Source of the DNA: an uncultured Roseobacter sp.
GTDB lineage: Bacteria; Pseudomonadota; Alphaproteobacteria; Rhodobacterales; Rhodobacteraceae
DNA: 64,000 bases
Assembly (NCBI RefSeq): GCF_947495275.1
Contig: NZ_CANLYL010000004.1
Location: forward strand, 248,001-312,000
Reading direction: 5' to 3'
The notes beneath the pieces are model-generated. The model saw only the letters and a list, made by a program, of their open reading frames with translations. It was not told where the DNA came from and did not search any database. A program made the position numbers and the translations under genes. The first letter of the stretch is position 1, and each line of letters starts with the position of its first letter. This document shows, one piece after another, positions 47,167 to 55,768 of this stretch.

Positions 47167-47209
47167 TTTGTAAATTAATGAACAGGTGTTTGTGAGTGTT
47201 TGTAAATTA
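47167..47209. promoter_or_regulatory. Direct repeats upstream of the ScfR-like gene
   Basis: TTTGTAAATTA occurs at 47167-47177 and again at 47199-47209, exactly 32 bases apart (about three helical turns), with GTGTTTGT repeated at 47187-47194 and 47197-47204. They lie 57-99 bases before the regulator ATG, within the divergent gap to the binding-protein gene. They resemble the TTTG-type sites of RamB/ScfR regulators and could be autoregulatory. Confidence 0.45.
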
Positions 47210-47265
47210 CGTAATATTGCAGCGCAGAAACCGGTGGAAAAAGCCAAGGATTGTAGGGAGTTTTC

Positions 47266-48555
47266 ATGGCACGCGAGGGATTGACGGGCAGCCGTATCAG
47301 GGAGCGCAGATCTGTTGTGGGCATGCGGCAGGCCGATCTGGCGCGCGCCTTGGGAATATCGGCGTCCTATCTCAACCTCATCGAACATAACCGGCGCAGA
47401 ATCGGCGGCAAGCTGCTGCTGGATATTGCCCGCATCCTTGGGGTTGAACCCTCTACGCTGACCGAAGGCGCCGAAGCTGCGCTGATCGCCACATTGCGCG
47501 AAGCGGCCACGGGGGCCAATCTGCCAAGCTCGGAAATCGCCCGCGCAGACGAATTGGCCGGGCGGTTTCCCGGCTGGGCGGAAGTGCTTGCCAACGGTCA
47601 TCGGCGCATCGCAAGTCTGGAGCGTCGCGTGGAATCCCTCTCTGATCGCTTGACACATGATCCTCATCTGGCCGCTTCCGTGCATGAATTGCTGACCACA
47701 GCCGCAGCCATCCGGTCAACAGCGGCTATTTTGGCCGACGAAAAGGAGTTGGAGGCAGAGTGGCGCGACCGCTTTCATGCAAACATCAACCAGGACAGCC
47801 GCCGTCTTGCAGAGAGTTCGAAATCTCTGGTGGACTATCTGGATGCCGGTCAGGGCAGCGAAGATGCCGCCGCCAGTCCCCACGATGAATTGGAGGTCTT
47901 TTTGACCGAAAACGCCTTTGAATTCGCCGAATTGGAAACGGGTCAGACGTCGGTGGAGGTATTGATTGCCGAAGCGCAGATGCTGAAATCCAATGCTTCA
48001 CGGCAAATGGCGAAATCCATACTGGACCGTATTGCAGAAGATGCAGAACAGGTTCCGCTTGAGATTTTTCGGGCGGCCCTGGCCGAGGTCGGCAACGACC
48101 CGGTAAAGCTGGCGCGCCACTTGGACGTGCCCGTGGGCGTCGTGTTGCGGCGGCTTGCAAGCCTGCCGGAGCTTGAGGCGGGGTTGGTGGTCTGCGACCG
48201 TGCTGGCAGCCTGCTGTTTCGCAAGCCAGCGCAGGGTTTCGTCATTCCCAGATTTGGTGCGGCGTGTGCATTGTGGCCTCTTTTTGCGGCATTGGGGCAG
48301 CCCGGTCAGGTTTTACGCATGCCGCTGGTGCAACTGGGGCGGGGGCGTTCGGTTTTCAACTGTGTGGCCGTCGCCGAAGTTGTTGGCGGACCGACCTATA
48401 ATCAGGCACCTCTGGTGCAGGCCAGCATGTTGATCCTGCCCAACGCGAGCCAGGAGCCTGATGGGGCAATTGAGGTCGGGGCTACATGCGGCGTGTGCCC
48501 GCGCAACGGATGCCCCGGGCGCCGGGAGCCGTCGATTTTGAGCGGTGGAATATGA
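47266..48555 (+). CDS. XRE-family regulator, ScfR/RamB type (DUF2083)
   Basis: Transcription regulator of 429 residues. N-terminal helix-turn-helix at about 6-62 (MRQADLARALGISASYLNLIEHNRR). The middle is helical. The C-terminal DUF2083 region (VCDRAGSLLFRKPAQGFVIPRFG near 305-327; CGVCPRNGCPGRREP near 406-420) is that of short-chain fatty-acyl-CoA-sensing regulators of glyoxylate, methylcitrate or ethylmalonyl-CoA genes. It is shorter than typical ScfR proteins (about 470). A TAGGGAG ribosome site precedes the ATG. It could control the divergent transporter or the downstream sensor genes. Confidence 0.8.
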   Translation: MAREGLTGSRIRERRSVVGMRQADLARALGISASYLNLIEHNRRRIGGKLLLDIARILGVEPSTLTEGAEAALIATLREAATGANLPSSEIARADELAGRFPGWAEVLANGHRRIASLERRVESLSDRLTHDPHLAASVHELLTTAAAIRSTAAILADEKELEAEWRDRFHANINQDSRRLAESSKSLVDYLDAGQGSEDAAASPHDELEVFLTENAFEFAELETGQTSVEVLIAEAQMLKSNASRQMAKSILDRIAEDAEQVPLEIFRAALAEVGNDPVKLARHLDVPVGVVLRRLASLPELEAGLVVCDRAGSLLFRKPAQGFVIPRFGAACALWPLFAALGQPGQVLRMPLVQLGRGRSVFNCVAVAEVVGGPTYNQAPLVQASMLILPNASQEPDGAIEVGATCGVCPRNGCPGRREPSILSGGI

Positions 48556-48623
48556 ATTCTGATGTCGCAACCCTACGCGGCTCAAACCAATGGTTGTATT
48601 TCTTTGTCGGTGGCGCGAGACTT

Positions 48624-48652
48624 TTGACAGTGCGGATAAAACCGACAATAGT
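48624..48652 (+). promoter_or_regulatory. Candidate sigma-70 promoter for the response-regulator operon
   Basis: A perfect TTGACA (48624-48629) is followed at 16-17 bases by an AT-rich -10-like CAATAG/AATAGT (about 48646-48652), about 70 bases before the response-regulator ATG. The 165-base gap has no other gene. Confidence 0.4.
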
Positions 48653-48720
48653 TCACCCTCACCCCTGAGGGAGACAGACCATGGGTCTGGCAGGGCGGAG
48701 ACCTTTGGGAGGAGGGCGCA

Positions 48721-49104
48721 ATGGGCAAGCATGTGCTTTTGGTCGAAGATGAGCTGAACATCATTGAAGCCATTCGATTTCTGCTCAGCCGTGAGGGCTG
48801 GGAGGTGGACACCCATTCAAACGGGACTGACGCCGCACAGGTCATTCGGGAGCGCAAACCCGATCTCGTGGTGCTTGACGTGATGCTGCCGGGCAAGAGC
48901 GGGTTCGACATTCTCGAAGAGTTGCGCAGCCATGAGCAGACGGCGGATTTGCCGGTCCTGATGCTGACGGCCCGGGGGCAAAGCCGGGATCGCGAGATGG
49001 CCGAGAAAGCGGGCGTGAGCCGGTTCATGACCAAGCCGTTCTCGAATACCGAAGTGCTGACAGCGGTGCGCGATCTGCTTTACGTTCACGGGCAAAGGAC
49101 CTGA
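48721..49104 (+). CDS. Receiver-only response regulator
   Basis: CheY-like receiver of 127 residues with no output domain. Acidic pocket E9/D10, phosphoacceptor D53 in VVLDVMLPGKSG, conserved Thr in LMLTARG near 80-86 and Lys in MTKPFSN near 107. A GGGAGGAGGG ribosome site precedes it. Three genes in a row (this, a small membrane protein and a symporter-kinase) are nearly overlapping, so this receiver is the likely partner of that kinase. Because no DNA-binding domain follows, signalling must go through another protein. Confidence 0.88.
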   Translation: MGKHVLLVEDELNIIEAIRFLLSREGWEVDTHSNGTDAAQVIRERKPDLVVLDVMLPGKSGFDILEELRSHEQTADLPVLMLTARGQSRDREMAEKAGVSRFMTKPFSNTEVLTAVRDLLYVHGQRT

Positions 49105-49107
49105 TCC

Positions 49108-49386
49108 ATGGCCAAACCCGGCACGCCGCTCTTTCTGGAACGTGACGGATACCGCAGGCGTCGGATGATGGATGCGATACGGTTGCTTGTGATCCTAGGG
49201 GCAGGGCTTTGGATGATCCCTTTGTTATGGCCTACCCAAGGCGTCGCCGACGGGCAGGCCGTACCTACGTCAAAAGCGCTGCTCTATGTCTTTGGTGTCT
49301 GGTGGGCCCTGATTGCAATTTCGGCCTATCTTGCACGCCGTCTGGGACGCATCCCGGCACAAACGGATGATACCGGAGCCTTGTGA
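49108..49386 (+). CDS. Small two-helix membrane protein next to the symporter-kinase
   Basis: Protein of 92 residues with a basic N terminus (RDGYRRRRMMDAIR), one membrane helix near 26-42, a short periplasmic loop and a second helix near 56-74, then a basic end. It sits three bases after the receiver gene and overlaps the start of the symporter-kinase by four bases. It resembles the small DUF4212-type subunits that accompany sodium:solute symporters, and may be a partner subunit of the symporter domain. That assignment is by size, topology and position only. Confidence 0.65.
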   Translation: MAKPGTPLFLERDGYRRRRMMDAIRLLVILGAGLWMIPLLWPTQGVADGQAVPTSKALLYVFGVWWALIAISAYLARRLGRIPAQTDDTGAL

Positions 49387-52079
49387 TGGCGTCTTTGAAC
49401 GCACTCATTGCCGTCTGTCTGGCTTACGTGTTTTTGCTTTTCTGCGTGGCGTTTCTCGCGGAGCGCGCCGGCATGAAGGGGCAGATGGGCTGGCTGTTGC
49501 GCTCGCCGCTGGTCTACACCCTGTCACTTTCGATCTATTGCACCGGCTGGACGTTTTACGGGGCGGTTGGGTATGCCGCACGCTCCGGGTTGGAATATGT
49601 GACGATCTATCTGGGTCCGAGCCTTGTGATCGTCGGCTGGTGGTGGGTCCTGCGTCGTCTGGTGCGGATCGGTCGTAGCCATAAGGTGACGTCGATTGCC
49701 GACCTGATTTCGTCGCGCTACGGAAAATCCAATGCCCTGGCCATTGTCGTCACGATCATGGCCGTCATCGGCGTGACACCTTATATTGCGCTTCAGTTGC
49801 AATCGGTTACCTCGTCACTGGCGATCTTTGCCGCGGCCGACGACGGCACTTTCTCGCAATCTACCGATGCGTCTGCCGCAGGCTTTTGGATCGCGGTGGG
49901 GTTGGCGCTTTTCACGGTGCTTTTCGGAACGCGCAACCTCAATGTGAATGAGCGGCATCATGGTGTGGTCATTGCTGTCGCCGTCGAGGCGGTGGTCAAG
50001 CTGATCGCGCTGATGGCGGTGGGTGCTTTCGTAGTTTGGGGGATCGCCGGGGGCGTGTCTGATACGCTTGAGCGGATAGACGCGTCGGCTCTGGGCACCT
50101 GGCAGATTGATGGCAGCCGCTGGGCAGGGTTGACCTTCCTGTCGGCTGCTGCCTTCTTGTGCCTGCCTCGCATGTTTCAGGTCATGGTCGTTGAAAATGA
50201 CGATGAGCGCCATCTGCAGATCGCCAGTTGGGCCTTTCCGCTTTACCTGATGTTGATGAGCCTTTTCGTGGTGCCCATAGCCGTCATCGGCCTTGATCTG
50301 CTGCCGGCGGGGTCCAACCCGGATTTCTTTGTTTTAAGCCTGCCGCTTAGCCAGGGGCGCGAAGGGCTTGCCACATTGAGCTTTCTGGGGGGGTTTTCCT
50401 CTGCCACGTCCATGGTGATCGTCGCGACACTTGCCCTGTCGACCATGGTGTCCAATCACGTGGTGATGCCGATCTTCCTCTATCTGCGGCAGGGGGGTGC
50501 CACACAATCGGGCGATGTGCGCAACGTGGTTTTGCTGTCGCGGCGTTTGTCCATTCTGGGCATCATCGGGTTGGGCTATGTCTATTATCAGGCCTCCGGC
50601 GGCTCCAGCGCCTTGGCGGCGATCGGGTTGATTTCTTTTGCCGGGGTCGCCCAGTTTCTGCCCGCCATGTTGGGGGGGATTTTCTGGCGGGGGGCCACCC
50701 GCGTCGGGGCTTTGGTGGGCCTGGGCGTTGGCTTTTCACTCTGGGTTTTCACGATGCTTCTGCCCAGCTTCGGACCGGGTGTGGTGCTGAGTGTAGATAC
50801 CTTTCAGAACGGATTTCTGGGTATCGGCTGGCTGCGGCCACAGGCGCTTTTCGGCATTCCCGGCATCGATCCTACGGTTCATGCGGTCTTTTGGAGCCTT
50901 CTGCTGAATGCAGCGAGTTTTGCCTGTGTCTCGCTGGTGACCTTTCCGCATCCGCTCGAAAGGCTTCAGGGGGCGCAATTCGTCAATGTTTTTCAGCATT
51001 CAGCCCAGACGCGCGGATGGCAGGTGTCGGTGGCTGAAAGCGAGGATTTGATGATCATGACTCAGCGAATCTTGGGAGCCCGGGAGGCCCAGCTGCTGTT
51101 TCAGCGCGAAGCGACGATGCAGGGGCGTCGGGGGTATCTGCCTGAACCTACCCCGGATTTTCTGCAACGGCTCGAAAGAGAACTGGCGGGTTCTGTTGGT
51201 GCTGCTACCGCGCATGCGATGATTGGCCAGATCGTTGGGGGGACATCCGTTTCCGTGCAGGACCTGTTGGCGGTCGCGGACGAATCCGCGCAGATGCTGG
51301 AATATTCCAGCCAGCTTGAGGCCAAATCCCGCGAACTCAGCCAGACAGCGGCCCAGTTGCGTCAGGCCAATGACAAGCTGACCCGGCTCAGCCATCAGAA
51401 AGACGCCTTTCTCAGCCAGATCAGTCACGAATTGCGGACGCCCATGACGTCCATCCGGGCCTTTTCGGAAATCATGCGCGATACCGAGGGGCTGGAGGAT
51501 CGCGAAAAGGCAAAATATGCGAATATCATTCATGTGGAGGCCATTCGCTTGACGCGCTTGCTGGATGATCTGCTGGATCTGAGCGTTCTGGAAAACGGTC
51601 AGGTGACCCTAAATGTCCAGTCAGGGGAACTCTCGGATCTGCTCGACCGGGCTGTGGCGACGGCGCAGGCCAGCGAATCTCGCGAAATAGAGGTGCAACG
51701 TGAAGCTCTGCGGGAAAATGTGCAGCTTCATACGGATCTGGACCGTCTTGGTCAGGTTTTCATCAACCTGATCACCAATGCTCAGAAATACTGCCGGGCC
51801 GAGAAACCCGTTCTGCGCATCGAGGTGTCGCAGCTTGGCAAGGCCGTCGCGGTGGATTTTATTGATAATGGGTTTGGGGTGCCCCACGCTTCCCGCGATG
51901 TGATGTTCGAAAAATTCAGCCGTGTCGGCGCAGAAGATGGCAAAGGCGCAGGTCTTGGCCTGGCCATTTGTCGCGAAATCATGACCCGTTTGGGCGGTGA
52001 CGTGACGTACCTCGACGGGACTGGCGGCACCGGCTTTCGGGTGCTGCTGCCGCAATCGCAGGCCCTTGCTGCTCAATAG
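49383..52079 (+). CDS. Sodium:solute symporter-sensor histidine kinase fusion
   Basis: Protein of 898 residues. Residues about 1-515 form a sodium:solute symporter-like membrane domain with many helices. After a linker and a coiled coil (about 640-675), the HisKA domain has phosphoacceptor H682 in SHELRTPMTSIRAFSE, and the HATPase domain has N-box NLITNAQKY near 797, DNGFG near 833 and GAGLGLAICREI near 857-868. The design matches the CbrA/CrbS group of kinases that sense nutrients or acetate via the symporter part. It is probably paired with the receiver encoded two genes upstream and with the ScfR regulator nearby. Confidence 0.88.
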   Translation: MMASLNALIAVCLAYVFLLFCVAFLAERAGMKGQMGWLLRSPLVYTLSLSIYCTGWTFYGAVGYAARSGLEYVTIYLGPSLVIVGWWWVLRRLVRIGRSHKVTSIADLISSRYGKSNALAIVVTIMAVIGVTPYIALQLQSVTSSLAIFAAADDGTFSQSTDASAAGFWIAVGLALFTVLFGTRNLNVNERHHGVVIAVAVEAVVKLIALMAVGAFVVWGIAGGVSDTLERIDASALGTWQIDGSRWAGLTFLSAAAFLCLPRMFQVMVVENDDERHLQIASWAFPLYLMLMSLFVVPIAVIGLDLLPAGSNPDFFVLSLPLSQGREGLATLSFLGGFSSATSMVIVATLALSTMVSNHVVMPIFLYLRQGGATQSGDVRNVVLLSRRLSILGIIGLGYVYYQASGGSSALAAIGLISFAGVAQFLPAMLGGIFWRGATRVGALVGLGVGFSLWVFTMLLPSFGPGVVLSVDTFQNGFLGIGWLRPQALFGIPGIDPTVHAVFWSLLLNAASFACVSLVTFPHPLERLQGAQFVNVFQHSAQTRGWQVSVAESEDLMIMTQRILGAREAQLLFQREATMQGRRGYLPEPTPDFLQRLERELAGSVGAATAHAMIGQIVGGTSVSVQDLLAVADESAQMLEYSSQLEAKSRELSQTAAQLRQANDKLTRLSHQKDAFLSQISHELRTPMTSIRAFSEIMRDTEGLEDREKAKYANIIHVEAIRLTRLLDDLLDLSVLENGQVTLNVQSGELSDLLDRAVATAQASESREIEVQREALRENVQLHTDLDRLGQVFINLITNAQKYCRAEKPVLRIEVSQLGKAVAVDFIDNGFGVPHASRDVMFEKFSRVGAEDGKGAGLGLAICREIMTRLGGDVTYLDGTGGTGFRVLLPQSQALAAQ

Positions 52080-52205
52080 TTTTTATCCAGAAACACCATA
52101 GATTCTGGGATCATAAAGGCAATGGTAACCATTCCCCCTTATTTCCGGGCAGAACAAAGCCACGCGTCGCGGGATCAGTGCGGGCTATTCTAACAAGGGC
52201 CAAAG

Positions 52206-53417
52206 ATGTCAGTTTTGCAGCGCAAGGCGCAGGCAGGTAAACAGGAACATCAGGCGCGGGCCATGACCGTGCCCAAAGCGCTGCGCGTCAGCGTGGCCAA
52301 AATTGCCGACGAACTTTTCGAAATGGCGCTGGTGGTGATCGGCGTGACGCAGGAACGTTGCGACGGCGACCACATTGCCGAGAAGTTTGATGACACCTCC
52401 TTGTTGATGTTGCTGGACGGACCAACGGATAGTTCAGGTGGGGCCATGATCGGTCCTGAGCTGGTTGGTGCCATGATCCAGCAGCAAACCACCGGAAAGG
52501 TGTCGAAAAACCCCGCCACCGAACGGGTTATGACATCCACCGATGCCGCTCTCTGTGCGCCTCTGGTTGATGCATTGTTCCGTCGTGCGCATGGTCTTCT
52601 GGAAGCAGATGCAGATCGTGACACGCTGGCGGTCCTCAGGTTTGGTGCGCGGGTGGAAAACGCCCGCCTCTTTGGCCTGGCTCTGGACGCAACCGAATAC
52701 AACATCTTTCGCCTGACCATTGACGTGGAAGGTGGTGCTTTCCAGTCAGTCCTGACGCTATTTTTGCCGATTGTTGAAAAGCGGCCTGAACTGGCGGCGC
52801 ATGATCATGAAGAGGATGCGGCCCCGACCCCGCCAGTGACGCTGGAGAAGACGGTGATGGGTCTCAAGGCTGACCTGACTGCGGTTATGGGGCGATTGAA
52901 GTTGCCGTTGGCGGAATTAGGGCGATTAGCGCCCGGTGATGTTCTGACTTTGCGCCCGGATGCATTCGATGCTGTCGAGGTTATCACACGGGACGGGCGG
53001 GTGGTCAGCCGCGGGGCACTGGGGCAGGTGGATGGTCAGCGCGCCGTGCAACTGGAAACCAACGTCGCCACCACCGGCAATCCGAAGCGTCGCGCCGCAG
53101 ATCGGGACGAGTTGGATCTACCTCAGGTGCAACCCGCTAAGCCCGCCGCCGGTGAGATGTTTGCCGATCCGGCGGCGACAATCGACATGCTTGAAGAACC
53201 CGGCGCGCTTCCGGATTTACCGGACTTGCCGGAGCTGCCCGATTTGCCTGATTTGGATGCCGCCCCGGCGCTTCCGGATTTGCCGGACATCGATATCGAT
53301 GAGGCCGCGGCATTGCCTGATCTGCCCGACCTGCCGGATTTACCTGATCTGCCGGATTTTGACGGTGCAGAGGAACTCCCGGCGCTTGAAGACTTGCAGG
53401 ACATCAAAACCGCCTGA
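52206..53417 (+). CDS. FliM/FliN-family switch-like protein with LPD repeat tail
   Basis: Protein of 403 residues. Residues about 20-195 resemble the FliM middle domain (LFEMALVVIGVTQE, LLMLLDGPTDSSGGAMIGPELVGAMIQ). Residues about 215-285 fit the SpoA/FliN C-terminal domain: MGRLKLPLAELGRLAPGDVLTL and EVITRDGRVVSRGALGQVDGQRAVQLE. From about 335 the tail is a Leu-Pro-Asp-rich repeat. It lacks neighbours of a flagellar cluster. Such proteins may be part of the flagellar C-ring or an alternative complex in Rhodobacteraceae. The 126-base gap before it has no clear signal. Confidence 0.72.
   Translation: MSVLQRKAQAGKQEHQARAMTVPKALRVSVAKIADELFEMALVVIGVTQERCDGDHIAEKFDDTSLLMLLDGPTDSSGGAMIGPELVGAMIQQQTTGKVSKNPATERVMTSTDAALCAPLVDALFRRAHGLLEADADRDTLAVLRFGARVENARLFGLALDATEYNIFRLTIDVEGGAFQSVLTLFLPIVEKRPELAAHDHEEDAAPTPPVTLEKTVMGLKADLTAVMGRLKLPLAELGRLAPGDVLTLRPDAFDAVEVITRDGRVVSRGALGQVDGQRAVQLETNVATTGNPKRRAADRDELDLPQVQPAKPAAGEMFADPAATIDMLEEPGALPDLPDLPELPDLPDLDAAPALPDLPDIDIDEAAALPDLPDLPDLPDLPDFDGAEELPALEDLQDIKTA
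53208..53357 (+). repeat. LPD-repeat coding region
   Basis: About 50 codons (residues 335-384 of the FliM-like protein) encode LPDL-type units repeated roughly a dozen times with two interruptions. Codons for Leu and Pro vary freely between units (CTT, TTA, TTG, CTG; CCG, CCC, CCT), so the repeat is kept at the protein level rather than being a recent DNA duplication. Confidence 0.85.
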
Positions 53418-53423
53418 TCAGCG

Positions 53424-53855
53424 TTACTCTGTTTGACGCCTGATGGCGTCAAAGGTCGCCCGCAGATTTTCTAGATCATATCCCCAGTCCCGCGCCGCGC
53501 TAATGATGTCATCCGCCGGCATTTCCCGCGCTGCTGAGAGCGCCCAAGCTATGGTGGAGCGGGTCCCGGACGCGCAATAAGCCAGCACCGGGCCATCGAC
53601 ACTGTCCATCAATGCCCGGTTCGCCGCGATAATATCCGGCGTCATGGTTTGATGCGTCAACGGCTGGACCGCAAATTTCAACCCTGCCGAGATTGCCGCG
53701 GCTTCGATGGCGGCGCACTGGTGGCTGGGGGGGACCTCGACGTCAGGGCGATTGCAAATTACCAAACGAATACCAAGCGCTGCGATTTCGCGCAGGTCAT
53801 CGACGCAGATTTGAGGGGCAGCAAAAAAGTCGGGTGTGATTTGACGGATATCCAT
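53424..53855 (-). CDS. TIGR01244 family sulfur transferase/phosphatase (DUF442)
   Basis: Protein of 143 residues from the ATG at 53855 (a TTG two codons earlier is less likely). It has a tyrosine-phosphatase-like fold: the P-loop CASGTRST begins at C94. The start ITPDFFAAPQI and the segment VICNRPDVE are typical of TIGR01244. Such domains are found fused to the metallo-beta-lactamase domain in Blh; here the partner is the separate gene just upstream. It probably handles persulfide sulfur. The 133-base gap to the dioxygenase gene contains only a small ACTTCG/CGAAGT hairpin at 53949-53963. Confidence 0.8.
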   Translation of the reverse strand: MDIRQITPDFFAAPQICVDDLREIAALGIRLVICNRPDVEVPPSHQCAAIEAAAISAGLKFAVQPLTHQTMTPDIIAANRALMDSVDGPVLAYCASGTRSTIAWALSAAREMPADDIISAARDWGYDLENLRATFDAIRRQTE

Positions 53856-53988
53856 GGTCAAAGACCTATGGCCAGAGAAATGCGGTGTCCAGTCTGCAAC
53901 TTTTCCCAGACCGCCGGTTTTCGCAAAATTGCGCTACACATTCTGTTGACTTCGACCCGAAGTGTTGCGCGCGTCCCTGAACACGCCA

Positions 53989-54852
53989 TCAGAGCTTGTT
54001 GATCGGCAATTTTAACATCACGTCGCCATTCTGATCGGGTTCGGGCATGTTGCCCGCCCGCATGTTAACCTGCAAAGACGGCAGGATCAGCTTTGGCATT
54101 CCAAGCGTTGCATCACGCGCTTGCCGCATTTCGACAAAACTGTCCTCGTCCTGCCCTTGGCCGATGTGGACATTTCGGGTTTTCTGCGCACCAACAGTGG
54201 TCTCCCAGGCGAATTCTTCGCGACCGGGCGCTTTGTAGTCATGGCCAACAAAAATGCGGGTGTCATCCGGCAGGCTGAGAATGCGTTGGATCGAGCGATA
54301 AAGATCATGTGCCGAGCCCCCGGGGAAGTCACACCGGGCGGTTCCGAAATCCGGCATGAACAACGTGTCACCGACAAAGGCTGCATCGCCCAGGACGTAG
54401 GTCATGCATGCCGGCGTATGCCCGGGGGTATGCATGACGTCCGCCCGCATCTGTCCGATGTGAAAGCTGTCTCCGTCGCCGAAAAGCCGGTCAAACTGGC
54501 TGCCGTCCCGTTGAAATTCAGTGCCTTCGTTGAAGACTTTGCCAAAGGTATTCTGCACCTCTGTGATCTGATCGCCGATACCGATTTTGCCCCCCAGCTT
54601 GTCCTGCAGGTAAGGCGCTGCTGACAGATGATCGGCATGCACATGGGTTTCCAAAATCCACTGTACCTGCAACCCGTTGGTTTCGACAAAGCTGATTACG
54701 TTGTCTGCGGATGTCGTGTTTGTACGGCCCGAGGCATGGTCAAAATCCAGAACGGAATCAACGATCGCGCAGGATGAGCCCTGGGGATCTTGCACGACGT
54801 AGCTGACGGTGTTTGTTGCTGGGTCGAAAAATGCGTTTACATGTGGGGACAT
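53989..54852 (-). CDS. Metallo-beta-lactamase fold persulfide dioxygenase-like protein (Blh/ETHE1)
   Basis: MBL-fold protein of 287 residues. The metal motif HVHADH is at 70-75 (H70, H72, D74, H75), His in MHTPGHTPA near 145, Asp in FVGDTLFM near 164 and His in FVGHDYKAP near 205. The pattern is that of ETHE1-like persulfide dioxygenases and the Blh family, rather than glyoxalase II or lactamases. Likely role is oxidation of glutathione persulfide to sulfite, i.e. sulfide detoxification. It is linked with the TIGR01244 gene downstream. Confidence 0.8.
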   Translation of the reverse strand: MSPHVNAFFDPATNTVSYVVQDPQGSSCAIVDSVLDFDHASGRTNTTSADNVISFVETNGLQVQWILETHVHADHLSAAPYLQDKLGGKIGIGDQITEVQNTFGKVFNEGTEFQRDGSQFDRLFGDGDSFHIGQMRADVMHTPGHTPACMTYVLGDAAFVGDTLFMPDFGTARCDFPGGSAHDLYRSIQRILSLPDDTRIFVGHDYKAPGREEFAWETTVGAQKTRNVHIGQGQDEDSFVEMRQARDATLGMPKLILPSLQVNMRAGNMPEPDQNGDVMLKLPINKL

Positions 54853-54915
54853 TGTGCTGGCTCCCTTGTTTTGACCAGATTAGGCCGGAGCACTTCCTTC
54901 TGGCAAGGGTGCCCG

Positions 54916-55158
54916 CTATGCCAAGAAGATACCGAGGATCACCAGCATAAGTCCAATCACAGAAAGAAATAGCGCCGCGAGGTTCATCGGCAGCGCCTTT
55001 TTCAGCTTGGCACGCATTTCCTCATCCTCAAGCTGCGCTTTCCGGGCGCGCGCGATATAGATGACACACCAGATCAGGCCCAAAAAACCCGCAAGGGTCA
55101 GCAGCGCGCCGCCCCAAATGAGCAGATCAAAAACCGAAGTGGTGCCAGCGTTTTCCAT
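54916..55158 (-). CDS. Small membrane protein
   Basis: Protein of 80 residues from the ATG at 55158 (an upstream frame extension of 12 residues lacks support). Two membrane helices, about 14-34 (WGGALLTLAGFLGLIWCVIYI) and 60-79, flank a charged segment RARKAQLEDEEMRAKLKKALP. Function unknown; similar small two-helix proteins are widespread in Rhodobacteraceae. It is 63 bases upstream of the persulfide dioxygenase-like gene on the same strand. Confidence 0.6.
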   Translation of the reverse strand: MENAGTTSVFDLLIWGGALLTLAGFLGLIWCVIYIARARKAQLEDEEMRAKLKKALPMNLAALFLSVIGLMLVILGIFLA

Positions 55159-55375
55159 GTGTGCAGCGCTACCCAATCCCTTTGAGCGGCGCAAGTAAAA
55201 GCTGGTGTAAAACTTAGGCCCGGAGATGGCGTTGGAAAGAACCTGCCGCCGCAGGGGCTGATGTCATGCCATTTTTCTCTTTCTTACGCCTCGGGTCATG
55301 AATGCCGCTTGCAGCGATGAGATCGGAGCGCTAGGCAAGGCCCGTCCGTCAAACTGGAAATGCAAGGAACCATCC

Positions 55376-55660
55376 ATGAGTGATACTGCAACCGACCCTG
55401 CCGTTGTCGAAGCCCCGGGGGATGCGACCTACCGCGTGACCGCCAATGAGCTGCGTCAGTTTGTTGAGCGGATCGAACGGTTGGATGCAGAAAAGAAGGA
55501 CCTCGCTGAGCAGCAAAAAGAGGTCATGGCCGAGGCCAAGGCACGCGGCTATGACACGAAGGTGATGCGCAAAGTCATCGCGCTTCGCAAGCGCGATGCG
55601 GACGATATCGCCGAAGAAGAAGCGGTGCTGGAAATGTACAAAGAAGCACTCGGAATGTAG
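55376..55660 (+). CDS. gapR: Nucleoid-associated protein GapR (DUF2312)
   Basis: DNA-binding protein of 94 residues from the ATG at 55376, which has an AAGGAA ribosome site. It has the helical DUF2312 sequence (RVTANELRQFVERIERLDAEKKDLAEQQKEVMAEAKARGYDTKVMRKVIALRK, near 16-70), ending with DIAEEEAVLEMY. In Caulobacter GapR binds overtwisted DNA ahead of replication and transcription forks. Other DUF2312 proteins can exist in the same genome. The 217-base gap before it has no gene. Confidence 0.88.
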   Translation: MSDTATDPAVVEAPGDATYRVTANELRQFVERIERLDAEKKDLAEQQKEVMAEAKARGYDTKVMRKVIALRKRDADDIAEEEAVLEMYKEALGM

Positions 55661-55768
55661 TGCCTCCGGGAGCTCGATCAGGGTTAACGTAAGGCCAAAC
55701 GGTTTTCGGATTGACGCGGCCACGAATGCTGGCGCCTCCCGTTTCAGCCGCGGGTCGGGCGCATTCTT

